A stretch of 64,000 nt of DNA from Diatrype stigma (GCA_022225965.2 JAKJXP020000003.1:682001-746000), one strand, 5' to 3'. Positions 50,484-62,938 are shown, numbered from the stretch's first letter. Numbers and translations: made by a program. The notes: generated by a model from the letters alone, not told the origin.

Positions 50484-51786
50484 GGCGGCGCTCTGCTGCG
50501 GTGGTTGTCGACCTCGTCGTTGTTACGATGACTAGTTAGTTACCTGATGAGGTGGTCCCGTATTCCCGTATAGTAGAAACAGTCGGCTAAGCCACAACGC
50601 CAGCACGATGACGACGACTTAGAGGCGGAATTTCTAACCAGAGTATAGCACGTGCAAAATAATCATCAAACAACGCGAGGATTGCTGGAAACCAAAGGCG
50701 TGTAGAAGACTTAGATATGTATGTGCCTTAGACGTACATGCACGGTCGAGGCAATGCAGATGCAGATGCAGATGCACTTCACCTGCGCTTAGCCTTAGCA
50801 GCCTTAGGTATGTATGGCCGGGCCTGCTTGCGGCAGAGCCGGATGGATTATGCTATAAATGGTGCGAATGAATGTGAGATGTGACAGACAATTGGTTGGA
50901 CTAGTTAAGGCATTTTCGATCTGAACCAGCCAACCAGACACAAACGTGACTTGAGCAGGGTGTCCGTGTTGGTTATTGACACACGATAGCTACTCGGGAC
51001 GAAGGGGATGAACGAGTGCATTGCTAACATGAGTATTTAAGCAGTTACCAGTTCTTATTCATCGCATCAAAGGGATAGCGCAGTTCCTAGATAAGCGGCT
51101 TGCATACGAAGACGGGAATAATAAGTAAGTATAACTGCTTACAATGCAGTACATCACCTAGTTACGCATGTGTAGTTAGTAATGTATATTATATAGTCAT
51201 TATATAGCCACTTATGCTCATACCTATTTACTTTTCCTACAGTCAACCAAACTTTATACACAGTTCCGCAATTGGGAGCCTTTACATCATAAGGAACATC
51301 GGATGAGTGCTGTGCTAAGTTGTACCCTTTCCGTTATAGCTGCATTCACTCGCTGTTTGACACTTTGAGTCCCGACATTCCATGCTGGTATCCTAAGTCC
51401 ATACCTAGCTGCCTAGGTACTTACCTACATACACAGGTTTCGAATTCGCACAGGTTTCCCGATACTACTAAGGCAACGGCAACTCCATCGTTCCGCATCC
51501 GGTACGATGACTTGACATTTCTCTGTAGGCACCTATTGGTGATCTCAACAAATTGACGATTAAAAGAGTTACTGGTAAATTTTAGTGACATTGATCCTAC
51601 GGGCTGTCAAAGCAGCCTAGCGAGGTACATTGTGTTTCAGTTCTCATGGTAAGATTCTCATAGCAAGGTTTTCATCTCATAATAACTGACCCAAATCGTA
51701 CGCGATGATCTATGCGAGCTTCTCAAGAGCAACGGGATAATGCGACATACCGGCCACCCAACTCCTTCTTTCTACCATTGGCTTCA
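50484..51786. other. Intergenic region between zup1 and the seryl-tRNA synthetase gene
   Basis: About 1.3 kb holding the zup1 promoter and the synthetase 3' flank. A GATGCA hexamer array lies at 50754-50775. The rest is AT-rich with TAGGTA words. No gene is supported. Confidence 0.6.
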
Positions 51787-53973
51787 TCATAGAGCAACGT
51801 CCTTCAGCTTCTCCCCGGCTTCGGCAACTGCCTGTCCAGCAGCCGCAACCTTCTGCTTGATAGGCTTGTCCGCTGCCTTAGCAGCAGCACCCTTGGCCTT
51901 TTGTGACGTGCTGTCCTTCGGCAGCTCCTTGGAAAAGGGGATGAAGTCAGGAGCCCCGGGCAAGTATTTCCGAAGCGGCTCAGGCACGCGAAGACCCTGA
52001 AGTCAAGTAATTAGTCTCGCTTGTCATTATTCTGGTTGCCTTTTCCTATTTAAACTTACATCTTCGGTTTGGTAGTTCTCCACTATTCAGAAATCAACGT
52101 GGTCAGCCTTCTCCCTCGTTTCACCTGTATTGACACCATTGTATACTGGCAAGTGGGCGGGAAACTTACATATGCAGCACAGCGCCCGCTCTGTTGCACA
52201 TAGTGTTGAGTTAAGCGCATGGACGTATTTCTTCTTGGCCTCTGTCTGGGTTTTCGTGCCGAATCGGATTTCCAGAGCCCGAGCTACTACACGTCAGTAC
52301 TCCGAACAAAATCTCGAACCTTGAATTCCAAGTCTCCTTGATTCGTCGAGCGCAGCAGCGGGGATATCGACTCTCCCCCTTGCCAGGCAAGCAACGGACA
52401 AAATAACAGAGAAGGCCAAGAATAACATACTGCAAGACTGTTAGCCAAAAATCCTGATAACTGGGGAACTCGTCACCTCGGCTTGGGAATGCCATCATAC
52501 GTACCATTGGTAATCTGTGCAGTTAGAGCAGGATACTAGCTCCTTATACTCCCCTTGGAAGGGAAACCAGGCTTCGAGGTCGAATTTCTTCGCCGCCGCG
52601 TTGTTCAGGGCGCCCGAGACGATCGCCACGACTTGGTACGGCAACCCCAGGGACTTGTAGAATCCCTCCGAGGTCTCGAACATCTCGTCGAACATCTCCC
52701 ACGACTTCTCGGGATCCGTCAGGACAAACTGCTCTACCTTCTCGAACTGGTGGACTCGGAAGATACCCCACGCGTCTCGTCCGTGAGAGCCAGCCTCTCT
52801 CCGGTAGCACGTGCTGAAACCGGCGTATTTAATAGGCAGATCCTTGGCGATGATCCATTCGTCGGCGTGGAATGCCGAGATGGGCTGTTCCGAGGTCGCA
52901 ATCAGGTATTTGTCGTTCTGCGGCTCACCGTCGACTACTTTATACAGCTCTTCGTCGAACTGTTCGAGCTGGGCAGTCTTTCCCATGTAGTCCTTGAGCA
53001 TGAACTGGGGCGTCTGGAGAGGGGTGAAGCCCTTCTGGGAGAGATATTCGAGACCGTAGTTGATGAGAGCCTGGTTCAGAAACACACCCCACTGCTTCAA
53101 GAAGTAGCCACGGTGGCCAACAACTTTTGTGCCTCGCTCCGGGTCGTAGCCATCCAGGCGCAGGAGGACTTCGTGGTGGGAAAGCACGTCCTTCTTCTCG
53201 ACCTTGACACCTTCAGGAGCCCACGTTCTCTGGATGGCATTGTTGTCTTCGTTGTTGCTGATGGGTACCTGCAGGATAGCATTTAGCATTGAAGATGAAG
53301 GAACAAACGTTTACTTTGGGGTGAAGCTGACCGAATCATGAACAATGTTGCCGATAGACTTGACCTTAGTCTTCAGGACAGCCTCCTTTTGGGTAGCCGA
53401 GTCCAGGAAGGCTTGCTTCTCCTTTGTCAATTGGGCCTTGTGCTGCAACAGATCCTCGGCATCCTCCTTGGCCTGTGTTCAAGATCCCGTTTAGCTGGCT
53501 TTCTCATATCGCACTGGTAGTCGGGTAGTAGGAAACCGGGGAGGGTCACCTTCTTCTTCAGACCGATCTGCTTGTTTACGTCGTTGATCTTGCTGTTGAT
53601 CTGCGTAGCAGCATATTGGGCTATTCCAGAGCGTAGCAGCAAACGGTTAGCATATTGTACTGCACTGCACTGTACTGCTTCTTTCTCTTCTCTACTGGAA
53701 CTGGATAGAGACGGGTTCTGGAACGGCTTGCGACTAACTTTTCCGGTGGTCCTCGAATAGTTCGATTACTTCGTCGACAACCTCGACACTGGCGTAACGG
53801 CGGCGCTGAGATTCCCTGTAGCGGTCCTGCCGGGTTAGCCACTAGGGAGGAAAGTCGAAGAGGGGGGAGGCAGGAGGGAGGAGACAGGAGGCAGAGGAAA
53901 ACCCCTGGCACGCTCACCGGATCTTCTCTGGGTTTCCGCCGCGCTCCGCGATGAAGTCTGTAACGTCGAGCAT
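51787..53973 (-). CDS. ses1: Cytosolic seryl-tRNA synthetase, apparent 1-nt disruption at a splice donor
   Basis: Predicted class II synthetase of about 484 aa that charges tRNA-Ser. Exons (complement): 53918-53973, 53739-53815, 53550-53620, 53332-53472, 52505-53268, 52170-52283, 52060-52082 (23 nt), 51787-51996. The N-terminal coiled-coil arm lies in exons 2-4. Class II motif 2 is seen ([20 protein letters not shown]), then the segment ending CSNCTDYQ, continued by [20 protein letters not shown] and [22 protein letters not shown] Lys/Ala-rich fungal tail ends the protein. The join CTDYQ to RALEIR is out of frame by one with the only sensible GT-AG pair (52504 to 52284). Removing one G at 52504-52505 would give DYQSRALEIR, the expected sequence. 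The start ATG at 53973 is followed by the family-typical [17 protein letters not shown]. Confidence 0.9.
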
Positions 53974-54943
53974 GGCGGCCGCAGGAAGGTAGGTAGGTAT
54001 ATATGTGAGTGAGTGTTAATCGTGGTAATCGCGATTGTGTAGCCTGTGTGCCAGTCAATTACCTAGGTAGACAAGTAAATCGCGAATGGGTGCCGCAGCG
54101 AAAGAAGACAACCAAGGAAGAGTCACAGGTCGCTATGGCGTTGATTAGGGAACTCTTGATTAGTTGATTAGGTACCTACCCTACATCTGTCAGGCCCGTC
54201 CGCCCTGTGTAAGGTTGTGTAAGGTACCTGCCACATGCGAATGGCGGGGTCAAATCAATCACTTGGGCACTGGCAGAAATTGTTCCAATCGCGGGGCACT
54301 TGGTAGACTACATACCTACTTATGTAATAGGTACCTACATATGTAGGTACGTACATCGCACGACTTGCACGTTAAGGGGGGACGTTCTGATGGTTTATCG
54401 ATTATCTCTTTAGCGGGGTGTCCTTTCCATATACTATAGTAATGTCAGGGACTGATAAGATAGAACGCTATTCGTCAGGGCTCCAATCGCCTATGAGCTA
54501 CGTAGGTAGGTATGATCGATTCATGAAGCATGAGACTGAGCGATCCTGTTTACCGGCTGTGCGTGGTCTTCATTCAAGTGCTGAGGCGAGGGGTTTTCGA
54601 AGATCAACTCGTTAAGGCAAATATTTAGCTATGTACAGACCCTAGGGGTATCTGATGCTTAACACAACTAGCTCTCTTTGCTTCCTGCTGGTGCTCTCGA
54701 CAGACGATGCCTCGAGCTCCCTAGCTTCTATGTAGGTTAGTTACCGTGAACGCCGTAAACCATACCCTTCCTACCCTACCCTTTCCTCATTCATCCATTG
54801 GATTGCTAGGTGGAACTGTAAGTTGTAATTTGGTAGAACCTTATTAGGTATCTCATTATTAGGTGTCCATCCTGCAATCGCTAGCTCAAGCCCAAGACCA
54901 GTGGCTATCGGGGCTTTCCTCCGGCTACGGCCTGAGGAGCCGT
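53974..54943. other. Intergenic region between the seryl-tRNA synthetase and Rheb genes
   Basis: About 970 bp holding the synthetase promoter and the Rheb 3' flank. It has several GGTACCTAC and TAGGTA words (near 54171-54180 and 54330-54353). No gene is supported. Confidence 0.6.
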
Positions 54944-55920
54944 TTACATGGTGGTGCACTTTCCACCGGCAGGAGCCTCGTTGGGGTTTTGAGACTTCTC
55001 GATCTGCGCGATGAGAAGCTCGAAGGCTTTGGAGATGTTCTCGTTGTAGCGAGCACTGGCCTCTGTCCAGGCACAGTTGAACTTCTCGGCCAACTTCTTG
55101 CCGTCCTCTTGACTGACTTGTCGCTGCTCCGGTCGCAGATCGCTCTTGTTGCCTATGATGACGATCGGGACCCAATCCGTGCCCTAGAGACTGTTAGCTC
55201 CCCCTGTACACCGGAAGGGCATGCTTGTTGCTGGGGTACGAACCAGGTGGTTGAGGATTTTATCTCGGATTACCTGGACCATCTCGAACGACGGCAGGGA
55301 CGAGACCGAGTAAACCAGCATATAGCCATGTATGCCAATGAAGTGCTTAGAATTTAGTATGCTGTATTCATCCTATGGTGAGACCATCATGTTAGCATTC
55401 GTCAATACCCTCCAATCCGGCTTCATATTGGGGAGATGCGTGGGTCTGTGGGCATGCGTGGCAGCGCGGGTTTGTGCGCGCGCGTATACATGAGCACGGG
55501 CGTCAAGAGCTGTTGTGTATATGTAACTATACAGATGGGCACGTGTATCTGCCTCGGCGTTGGGGGAGAGTGCATATAAATATGTATGAAGCATCTGCTT
55601 CTTGCATACCTGGCCGGCCGTATCGACAATTTCGGTCGCAAAATCCTGGCCCTTGTATCGGATGACCTTGCTGAAGGTGTTCTCTATGGTGGGATAGTAG
55701 CTTTCGACAAAGTGGCCGTCAACGAACTGGACGGCAATCGACGACTTGCCTGCATACTCAAATCAACCCCCCAACTGGGTCAGCTTCAATTCATGCAGAC
55801 GGTATGTAGAAAGCAAGACTGCATTCATGGCAAAGAGGAGGGCCAAGCCGAAGGAGAAGGCATACCAACACTACGGCTGCCGACGATAGCGACCTTTCGC
55901 TGCTTGGCTGGCGCAGGCAT
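54944..55920 (-). CDS. rhb1: Rheb-family small GTPase
   Basis: Predicted Ras-superfamily GTPase of 187 aa. Rheb acts on endomembranes upstream of TORC1 and, in fungi, also affects amino-acid uptake. Exons (complement): 55866-55920, 55610-55749, 55244-55372, 54944-55183. The P-loop GSRSVGKSS (residues 14-22) has the Arg typical of Rheb instead of the Gly found in Ras. Further motifs are effector loop YYPTIENTF, switch II DTAGQDEY (intron exactly after Gln), GNKSDLR (guanine specificity) and EASAR. It ends CTTM, a CaaX box predicted to be farnesylated. Intron 1 interrupts the P-loop. The second intron is long (237 nt) with a GCGCGCGC run. A decaying minisatellite lies upstream of the start, in the promoter or leader. 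Confidence 0.95.
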
Positions 55921-56007
55921 TGCCGGATACAGAGCAGCGACTGGACGCTGACTTCTGACTTCTGGGTTCTACCCAACGCAACACGTTCAGGATTCGATTG
56001 GTTTGCG

Positions 56008-56113
56008 ATGCGTAATGCGCAATGCGTAATGCGTAACTCTGGTTTCTGTAATCCGTAATCCGTAATCCGTAATCCGTAATATGTGATCTGTAATCTGTAA
56101 TCTGTGACCTGTA
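56008..56113. repeat. Degenerating 7-8 bp minisatellite upstream of rhb1
   Basis: The sequence moves through related units: GATGCGTAAT and GCAATGCGTA types (56008-56037), four perfect GTAATCCG copies (56048-56079), then TCTGTAA variants to 56113. The graded change suggests expansion followed by point mutation. Confidence 0.85.
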
Positions 56114-56310
56114 GGCAGACAGCTGGAGGTAAGTAGCGAGGCCGGGCGTGGGGTGGATTCCTATTGCCTTTTCAGAGTGGACAGGACAGCTGGGTAGGCT
56201 GGTCGGTAGGTAAGTGCCCAGGTGGAAAGCAGCACAGCAGGTAGGCAGATGTAGGTATGTCGATGCAGGCAAGAGCTAGGGGCACGAATGGCTACCTAGT
56301 AGGTATGGTG

Positions 56311-56338
56311 GCTATGGGCTATGGGCTATGGGCTATGG
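56311..56338. repeat. 8-bp tandem repeat (GCTATGGG)n
   Basis: Three and a half perfect copies of GCTATGGG about 400 bp upstream of the Rheb start codon. Confidence 0.85.
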
Positions 56339-57831
56339 TGAGGTAGGTGAAAGTTAAGGTTTAGGTAGGCCCAGGTAGCGCGGCTTCCAACATTCAACCG
56401 CCTACCTCAAGTAGCAGATGTAGGTACCTGCCTTCTCTTGTGTAGGCACGGTAGGCTGTCTGCACTTGCGGTATCCCACTTGTTATAACCTACCTACTTA
56501 GGTAGATCCTTCGGCAGCAGTTACCCCCAGTAGTCACCCCGTCGCCTAGGGGAAAAGACCACAGACCGTCCCTGAAAGCCAGAGACGGAAAATAGAGGCT
56601 ATGACGTTCCGGTGCAACCCCCCTGATCAATGATCGAGATTACCGACTATTAAGCTCTAATTAGTTGGTAAACCACCTCCTAGTAGTTCCCTTGGTGTGC
56701 TGGTATGTGGTAGTCACAGTGGTTTACGCAGTCACGGTGCTTCGCAGGCGATAGGTTGGTTTAAGTACCTATGTAAGAGTGATGTAGGGAACCTGGAAGG
56801 AAGACGATTGTGAAACGTGTTGCAAGCTGTAAGTCGTAGGTTGGTTCCATTGATAGACCAATCCGGTCGGTCCGTTCGACTATTCTGGAAGTCTAAGGCA
56901 GACCACGTAAGTGTATTTGTTACCATGTGATTGCTGGGCATACCTACCTAGGTACAGAATAACGGCGGGTATAGAAGCAGACTAGAATCAGGCATTTGGC
57001 AATGGAACAAAGGCTACCGAGCTACGTGCGCATAACAATCAATAAAACAGTTAATATATTAATGCCCAATTTGCCAGTCACACAAACACAAACATGTTGC
57101 CAGAACATGAGATGCTTCCATCTTTGGCGGGGTATAACTTTGACTATACCAGGTACCCATACATGTAGGTAGGGGTATGTAGTAAGTATCTCTACTGACT
57201 GCAATTGCCCCACTAGTTACGTCCATGTTCTTACCTATTAGTTGCTTGGTGTCCAAGCATCCAGTTATGAGTCCCAAGTTATATAGGTCTAGAATTATGG
57301 GAATGGTAGCGAAAACCACCTCACAGTATATACCACCAAGCAGCAAGTTGCCATGTTACACCACAAATATACATTCAGAGGGACGGGTTAAGCAAACCAT
57401 AATAATCTGAGCTATGATTCATAATAAAAACTCGCACAGGAATCTTTCGTCTACCTATCATGGGATATCGTACGGGTTAGGCCCCTCCCCTGTGCCAAAA
57501 GCTCTGCCTCTGCCTGGGTATCTATCTCTGAATATGTCAGAACGCCCCTCCACCGCAATGCCACCAAGCCAGTGAATACCGTCGCAAGCCCCCCTTCCCC
57601 GTTGTCTCGGGATCTTCTGGAAAATCATCAAAAGAACAAGAACAAGAACAAAAACAAAAACAGGGTCCTATCAAAAACAAACGAGCCGGCCTTCCTATCC
57701 TACCGCGTGTTATGCAAAGTACAAGAACATCCTGAAGCAACAGCTCATGCTGCCTGAGCAGCTTTTTGTGAAACCGTGGAAAGCTCGTCGTTGATAGCAT
57801 GTGTTTGAAAATCCGTTGCCTGCTCGCGGGG

Positions 57832-60533
57832 CTAGTCGTATGCGGCTTCATCTTCCAGTTTTCTTGCAAGAGCTTCCATCTCGGCCCATCCGCTCTGGCC
57901 ATGGGCATCGTCTTCCCCTTCATCTGTCTGGCTTTCCATGGTTTTGTGATGGTGCGAGAACTCCCTGATCGATTCAAGCAGGGGGCCCATGCTTTTGGCC
58001 GCGTGGCTAGACCTGAACTTCTGTCGAGCAGGCGCATACAAACACAAGTTCCCGAGAAGGACAGCCAGGTACCCAAAGGCCACGTTGAGATGACTCTTCT
58101 CCACCGAGTCAGCCTAAAGAGAAGTTAGTATGGTGCAACCGTATCTGTTTCAATCTACCATAGACCTACCTCGGCAGTTCTCCGATAATTCTCCAGGAAT
58201 AGTCGGATGAACTCGTCGATGGGCCGGAAGCCCTCGTGCTCACATTCAAAAGCAACCTGTCGCACACGGGCGCTATGCTCTGTAAAATTGATGAGGATGC
58301 CGAGTCGGAGTACCACGTCATCCAAAAGCCCTTCCAGCCACTGGTCTTGGGAAATTGAAGCCAGGACCTGACCAAAGTTGTTGCAAATTGACCCGGCCAA
58401 AGCTGGGACGAGACCCTTTGAGATACATATGTCCGGAGCATTCAGGTTATTGTTTGTTAGATTGATCGCAATTTTCAGTATCGATGTCTCTAGGGTCTTG
58501 TCTTTTGGGGGAGGGCTGCGTAGGAATGACCCGAAAACATCAGCGACAATTGGCAAGAATTGATCACACCACCGGCTACTGTCGCCTCCAGAGCTAGCCA
58601 CATTGGCGCCGTAGACGTCGAGGATTGCCAACGTGTTACACAGATCAATGGATCCGTCGTTCTCTGGATAGTCTAGGCATTCGGGCTCATCCGTAGCTTC
58701 TGAAAGAATTGCAAGTAACCCCTCCGTCAGGCGCTCGGGGAAAATCATGATATCTCTGCCTAGGCCTGGTTCCTGAATGACCAGAAAGTGCAGGCACTTG
58801 ATGGAGAGACTCCTGGGCGAAACGGTCATACGTTTGCCTGTGCCCCATATTGGTAGCTCTCGTAGGTACTTCTGGACATCAAGCACTGCACTCTGGGTAC
58901 GCTTTGAAAGATTATTCTTTCGGTCCTGGACGATCTTCTTCATGTCATCGCCATTTTTAAGGAGTCGAGCGAAAACGTTACCAATCTCCTGTTCTTGTAG
59001 CAACCGAATGGTGTGAGGGGATGGCCACTTGAATAGCAGAGTGATGAGGGTGGACAGAATAAGGTATGCAGATATGACATCAGTTTCTTTGCCTATATCC
59101 TTGAAAATTGCAGCATCAATCCCGTGATCACGAAACTGCCTCATGAAATCCTTGTTCTTGATTTCCTCGGCGATTCGGAGTAATGCGGCTCGGCGAGACG
59201 ATGTGGGTTTTGGAGTCGGCATGCCAATCTGTTCAGTTAGGTCTTGCATTTCATCGGCAACGCGCGTGTTGGCACCAGCTTGTCGTAGTTCGTGGATATC
59301 GCGTATCTTGGTATTGGGGGAACTGCTAGCCAAAGCGTCCTCCTCGTCTTCCAGACCGCCAGAGTTGGACCATTGCTTAGGACCCCTGAGCTCTAGACGC
59401 GGCTTGCCTTTCAAGGAATGAGCGCTCGACTCGGGGATATCAAAAGCTTGGAACAGCATGTCATCCTCGTCTTCCTGTAGCACCTTTGTGCCCTGGCCGT
59501 AGGTGCGTGCAAGTGACTGAGGCTTTGGTGTGAAAGTAGGCCTAGCATACAGATTGCCTTTCGTCTTGGTCGCTGTTGGCCGAGCACTGGGGGTCACAGA
59601 CACGCTAGCAGGGTCATGAGCCGACACGTTTTCCAGCTGGCTGGATAATGGGTGGCTCAACTCCACAGAATTGTCTGACAAGTCAGCATCGGGTCCATCT
59701 ACAGTGTCTGCAGCTTGTTCCACAAGAGCATCTATTAGGCGTCTTCGGGGGCGCTTAGATTGGGGGGTTGGTGCTGGTTCAGCCTTCGCGGCGTTTGGTC
59801 CACGTTGGCGACTCGGGCCTGCCACACGAGAAGATGCTTCCTGGGAGGAGGCCTTGGGGTTTGATCTCGGGGCAAGGCGTACGGGGATCTGCCGATGCCG
59901 AGGTTTCGCGTCATTGGTACTCTCGTCATCAGAGTCGAGAAGGGTATCCCATATCTGCATCGTATTCGGTGAGAAGGGCATTCCTGCCTTGGGGGTAGCC
60001 CGTGCAACAGCCGCTTGCATCCTGGATCGTGTTGGTGTTGGAGGTGGGCTCGATAGCCTCGCCTCAACCATATCTATATCGGCATCCTCGGAAGATGCTG
60101 ACTTCATACGCGGTCGCTGAGTAGATGATGGTCTCGAGGAAGGTGTATCGTCTGGCGCGGCAGGTACCGAGGGTGAACTGTCTTGTTGGCTCCTGATCGG
60201 CTTTTCCGTTTGCGCCTTTGACGAGACCTGGGAGAACTTCCGTTTGCGATCCAAGTTGAGGTCTTTCTTCACCCTAGTTTCTTCCGCCCTCCTCTTCCCC
60301 GTACGGTTGCGACTGTCGGGCTCGGGCGAGGGAGAACGGGACGTTGGCGATACTGTCGCAGCGAACCGGTGCTGTGTTGTTATCGCCTTCGTAGTCTGCT
60401 TAGGCGTCGAATCATCATCTGCAGTGGTGGATTGATACGGCGCCTTTGATTGCTTCTTCCGTGTCGTCTTCCCGTATGTCGTCAACTTCCTCTTGGGTAT
60501 CATGGTGGTGGTTGAATCATGTTTCGTTACCAT
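57832..60533 (-). CDS. wpl1: WAPL-domain cohesin release factor (Wpl1/Rad61-like)
   Basis: Predicted nuclear protein of about 881 aa that opens cohesin rings together with Pds5. Exons (complement): 58170-60533 and 57832-58113, with a 56-nt GTAGGT...TTTAG intron. The N-terminal half (residues 1-430) is basic, Ser/Thr/Pro-rich and disordered, beginning MVTKHDSTTTMIPKRKLTTYG. The C-terminal WAPL domain (roughly 440-860) is helical, with conserved patches around TKIRDIHELRQAGANTRVADE, LSTLITLLF, NDGSIDLCNTLAILDVYG, ILKIAINLTNNN and HLNVAFGYLAVLLGNLCL. The IHELR-QAG block that opens the domain is a good family mark. A second in-frame ATG (residue 11) could also start translation. The assignment rests on remembered family pattern, since WAPL domains diverge strongly among fungi. 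Confidence 0.85.
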
Positions 60534-62938
60534 GATTGCTGATGAACACGATGGGGTCTCGGAGTCGCGCTCACAAATGTTCGGCTGTTCATAGGGGGGA
60601 GGGGCAAGGCAGTCCAGCCAGGGCAGTTCAGAGTTAGGGGAGGATCCGGATAGGCCGATGAAGCAAGTGGCTTAATTGATTCGTTCAACGTCTTGGTGGT
60701 TCAGTAGTAGCAATGATAATGGTCCGGTTGTGTAGATCGGCAATCCGCGCCAGTGGCTGTGGGTCCCCCGCGTAGTAAGTGGGAGTGGGAGGTAGTTATA
60801 GGGTAGGTTTGCAGCTACCTGGAGCAGTTGTGTAGCAAGTGGTACCAGTAATAACTGATACCTACCTGGTGGTAGTTATATTACCTACCTACTACACAAC
60901 CCAAATCGGAGGATCTAGAGCAAGCAGTTGCTACGCAGGCAGTAGGCAGTAGGCAGTCAGGCACTTGGTGGGTTATCGTTGGTTGGAACTATGCGATATG
61001 AGTGGCACCTGAGATGTAGGCCGTATAAGTATGTAGATGCGTGGGCAGTGGTAGGTGGGAAGTGTAGAGCGTGATGGTTGGTTCTCTTTCGTTTCTATGT
61101 AAGATATGCACTGATAGTCACGGTATGTGGTGGTGGCGGTACGTATGTAGGCAGGTAGGTAACAACTCAGTTAAGAAATGTTTCGGGATTAACAAAGGCA
61201 GTTAAGCTAGCTAGGTTGATCGTAAGAAATTACTTGAGTGCTGTATGCAGCTCATGAAATGGCTATGAACGTCCGGGTGACATGATGTTTCAGCATGAGC
61301 GAAGTTGGAACCCCGAACTAGCAGAGCTGTGGTGCATTGTTTTGTTGCCATACTTCGTAGACGGACGGAAGCGGTAAAGAACAGTTCATGGTGCCTGCAT
61401 CCAAGGATCTGATTCATACGATTGATGCTACCCATGCTGCCATGGCTGCCATGTACATCAGTAGTTGAGTACCTACACATAATACCTAAATACATGATAC
61501 CCATGCAGGATGTGGACAACCAGACTACATAACTATCAGGTAAGGAAGGCAAGAAGAATTCTCCATTTGGAAATCTCGAGTTTAGGTATAGCTTTAACAG
61601 ACTATCCAACCATGCGAACAATACGGGATGTGCAATCGTTATTAGCGGACATCCAGTATCAGACGCAGCAGGTGCCGTCAGATCTAGATTCAAATATGCA
61701 GGTAATCCCTATCCGCATTAGGAAAGTATCTACAGTAAAACCTCTCCATTACGATCCGCGGCATACCGATACCTCTCTATAACGTTACGATATCCTGATT
61801 TCTTATTTTCACCATACAAATAACGATAACCTCGATACTTCAGATATCGTTAAAATTTTCTGCTTAGTCATTACCAAAATCGTTGTGCCGAGGTAGAATC
61901 TAACCATTTTGGGCAAAAAGATGGCCGATATATTGCAGGAATTATCGGAAAATCTACTGGATTTATGAATATTTCTACCGTTTTAGGTATGGTGTGTTGG
62001 ATTTGGGTGGCGCTAACCAAATTGGGTAACCGTCCTATAACGATACCTTTTCATAACGATATCAAAGCGTTGATTTTTTAATATCGTTATGGAGAGGTTT
62101 TACTGTATATCTAGAGGTAACTATGGATATTACGGAGGCACTGTCGTGTCCAACCGTTCAGCGCCATGTATACATACGTGCACATGTTTACCTACCTGAC
62201 CTGCCTACTCAGCCTACCTATGCTCTGCGGGGTTACTGATGCTCGCTCGTGTTACTGCATGTGTGCCACTGTGTCACTGTTGGATGAGGATATCGCTGTG
62301 GATATAAGGCTTTACCGTAACTTATCATCTGGGAGACTGGGACATCATACCATTCCACTGGGCGCCGGGCTATTCGGTATTAGGGTTTCCAACTCTTAGC
62401 TAGCGGCCGTATAGTTGTTATAGTTGTTACCAGCTAATACATACCTACTATGTACATACCTATCGCCCTGGCTATATCTCCTTCCTAGGCTGTTAGGGCA
62501 TCGCTAGCTTTACCAGCTTGACCTGACCTCCTTCAAACTTCTGCTACCTGACCACATCCCGCCCGTCCAACGTTTGATATTCAACCTCAACTGTTCTGCC
62601 TGCTGAAATAGATGGGAGCAATCCTCTCTAGCAAAAAGACATCCTAAACTATCCAAGTAGGTAGCTTTCAAAAAGACTTCTGCCGAGAATCCTTCGAGTC
62701 CCACCGGAGTCATTTGGCAAAGGAGTTCAACTTCTCCGTCGGGTTCTCTGGTACGTAGCCGCTCCGAATAGCCACCCACTATTTGACCTTCAGGGTGAAG
62801 GCACTCTAGCAAAGTAACGAGAATCACATCACACGTAGAATATGGGCTCTTCTTGCGATACAGGATACAGAAGGGGTGAGAGCCTGCTAATATGTGTATA
62901 TCTGCAGGTAGATACAAGCAGAGCATATTCAGTGCGCA
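60534..62938. other. Divergent intergenic region between the WAPL and UPRT genes
   Basis: About 2.4 kb holding both promoters and a MITE (61733-62105). A GGCAGTA repeat lies near 60938-60956. A 160-codon minus-strand frame (61211-61693) and a longer one antisense to UPRT exon 1 have no recognisable family features. Confidence 0.55.
61733..62105. mobile_element. MITE with Tc1/mariner-type (pogo/Fot1-like) terminal inverted repeats
   Basis: A 373-bp AT-rich element. Its left end begins CAGTAAAACCTCTCCAT-T-ACGAT and its right end, read on the other strand, CAGTAAAACCTCTCCAT-A-ACGAT, so 22 of 23 terminal bases match. It is flanked on both sides by TA (61731-61732 and 62106-62107), the Tc1/mariner target-site duplication. 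A CAGT end with TA duplication resembles pogo/Fot1-type elements. Internally the word ATAACGATA or its complement recurs (about 61821, 61845, 62037, 62053, 62082), probably subterminal transposase-binding repeats. No coding frame is present, so it is non-autonomous. It sits about 830 bp upstream of the UPRT start. Confidence 0.85.

Larger units (their letters stand above)
55921..57831. other. Intergenic region between the Rheb and WAPL genes
   Basis: About 1.9 kb holding the Rheb promoter with a minisatellite (56008-56113), a GCTATGGG array (56311-56338) and the 3' flank of the WAPL gene. No gene is supported. Confidence 0.6.

Noticed and set aside
61211..61693. A 160-codon minus-strand frame near the MITE
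   Set aside because: No recognisable domain, and no sign of coding bias. It could be old repeat debris, but nothing supports it as a gene.
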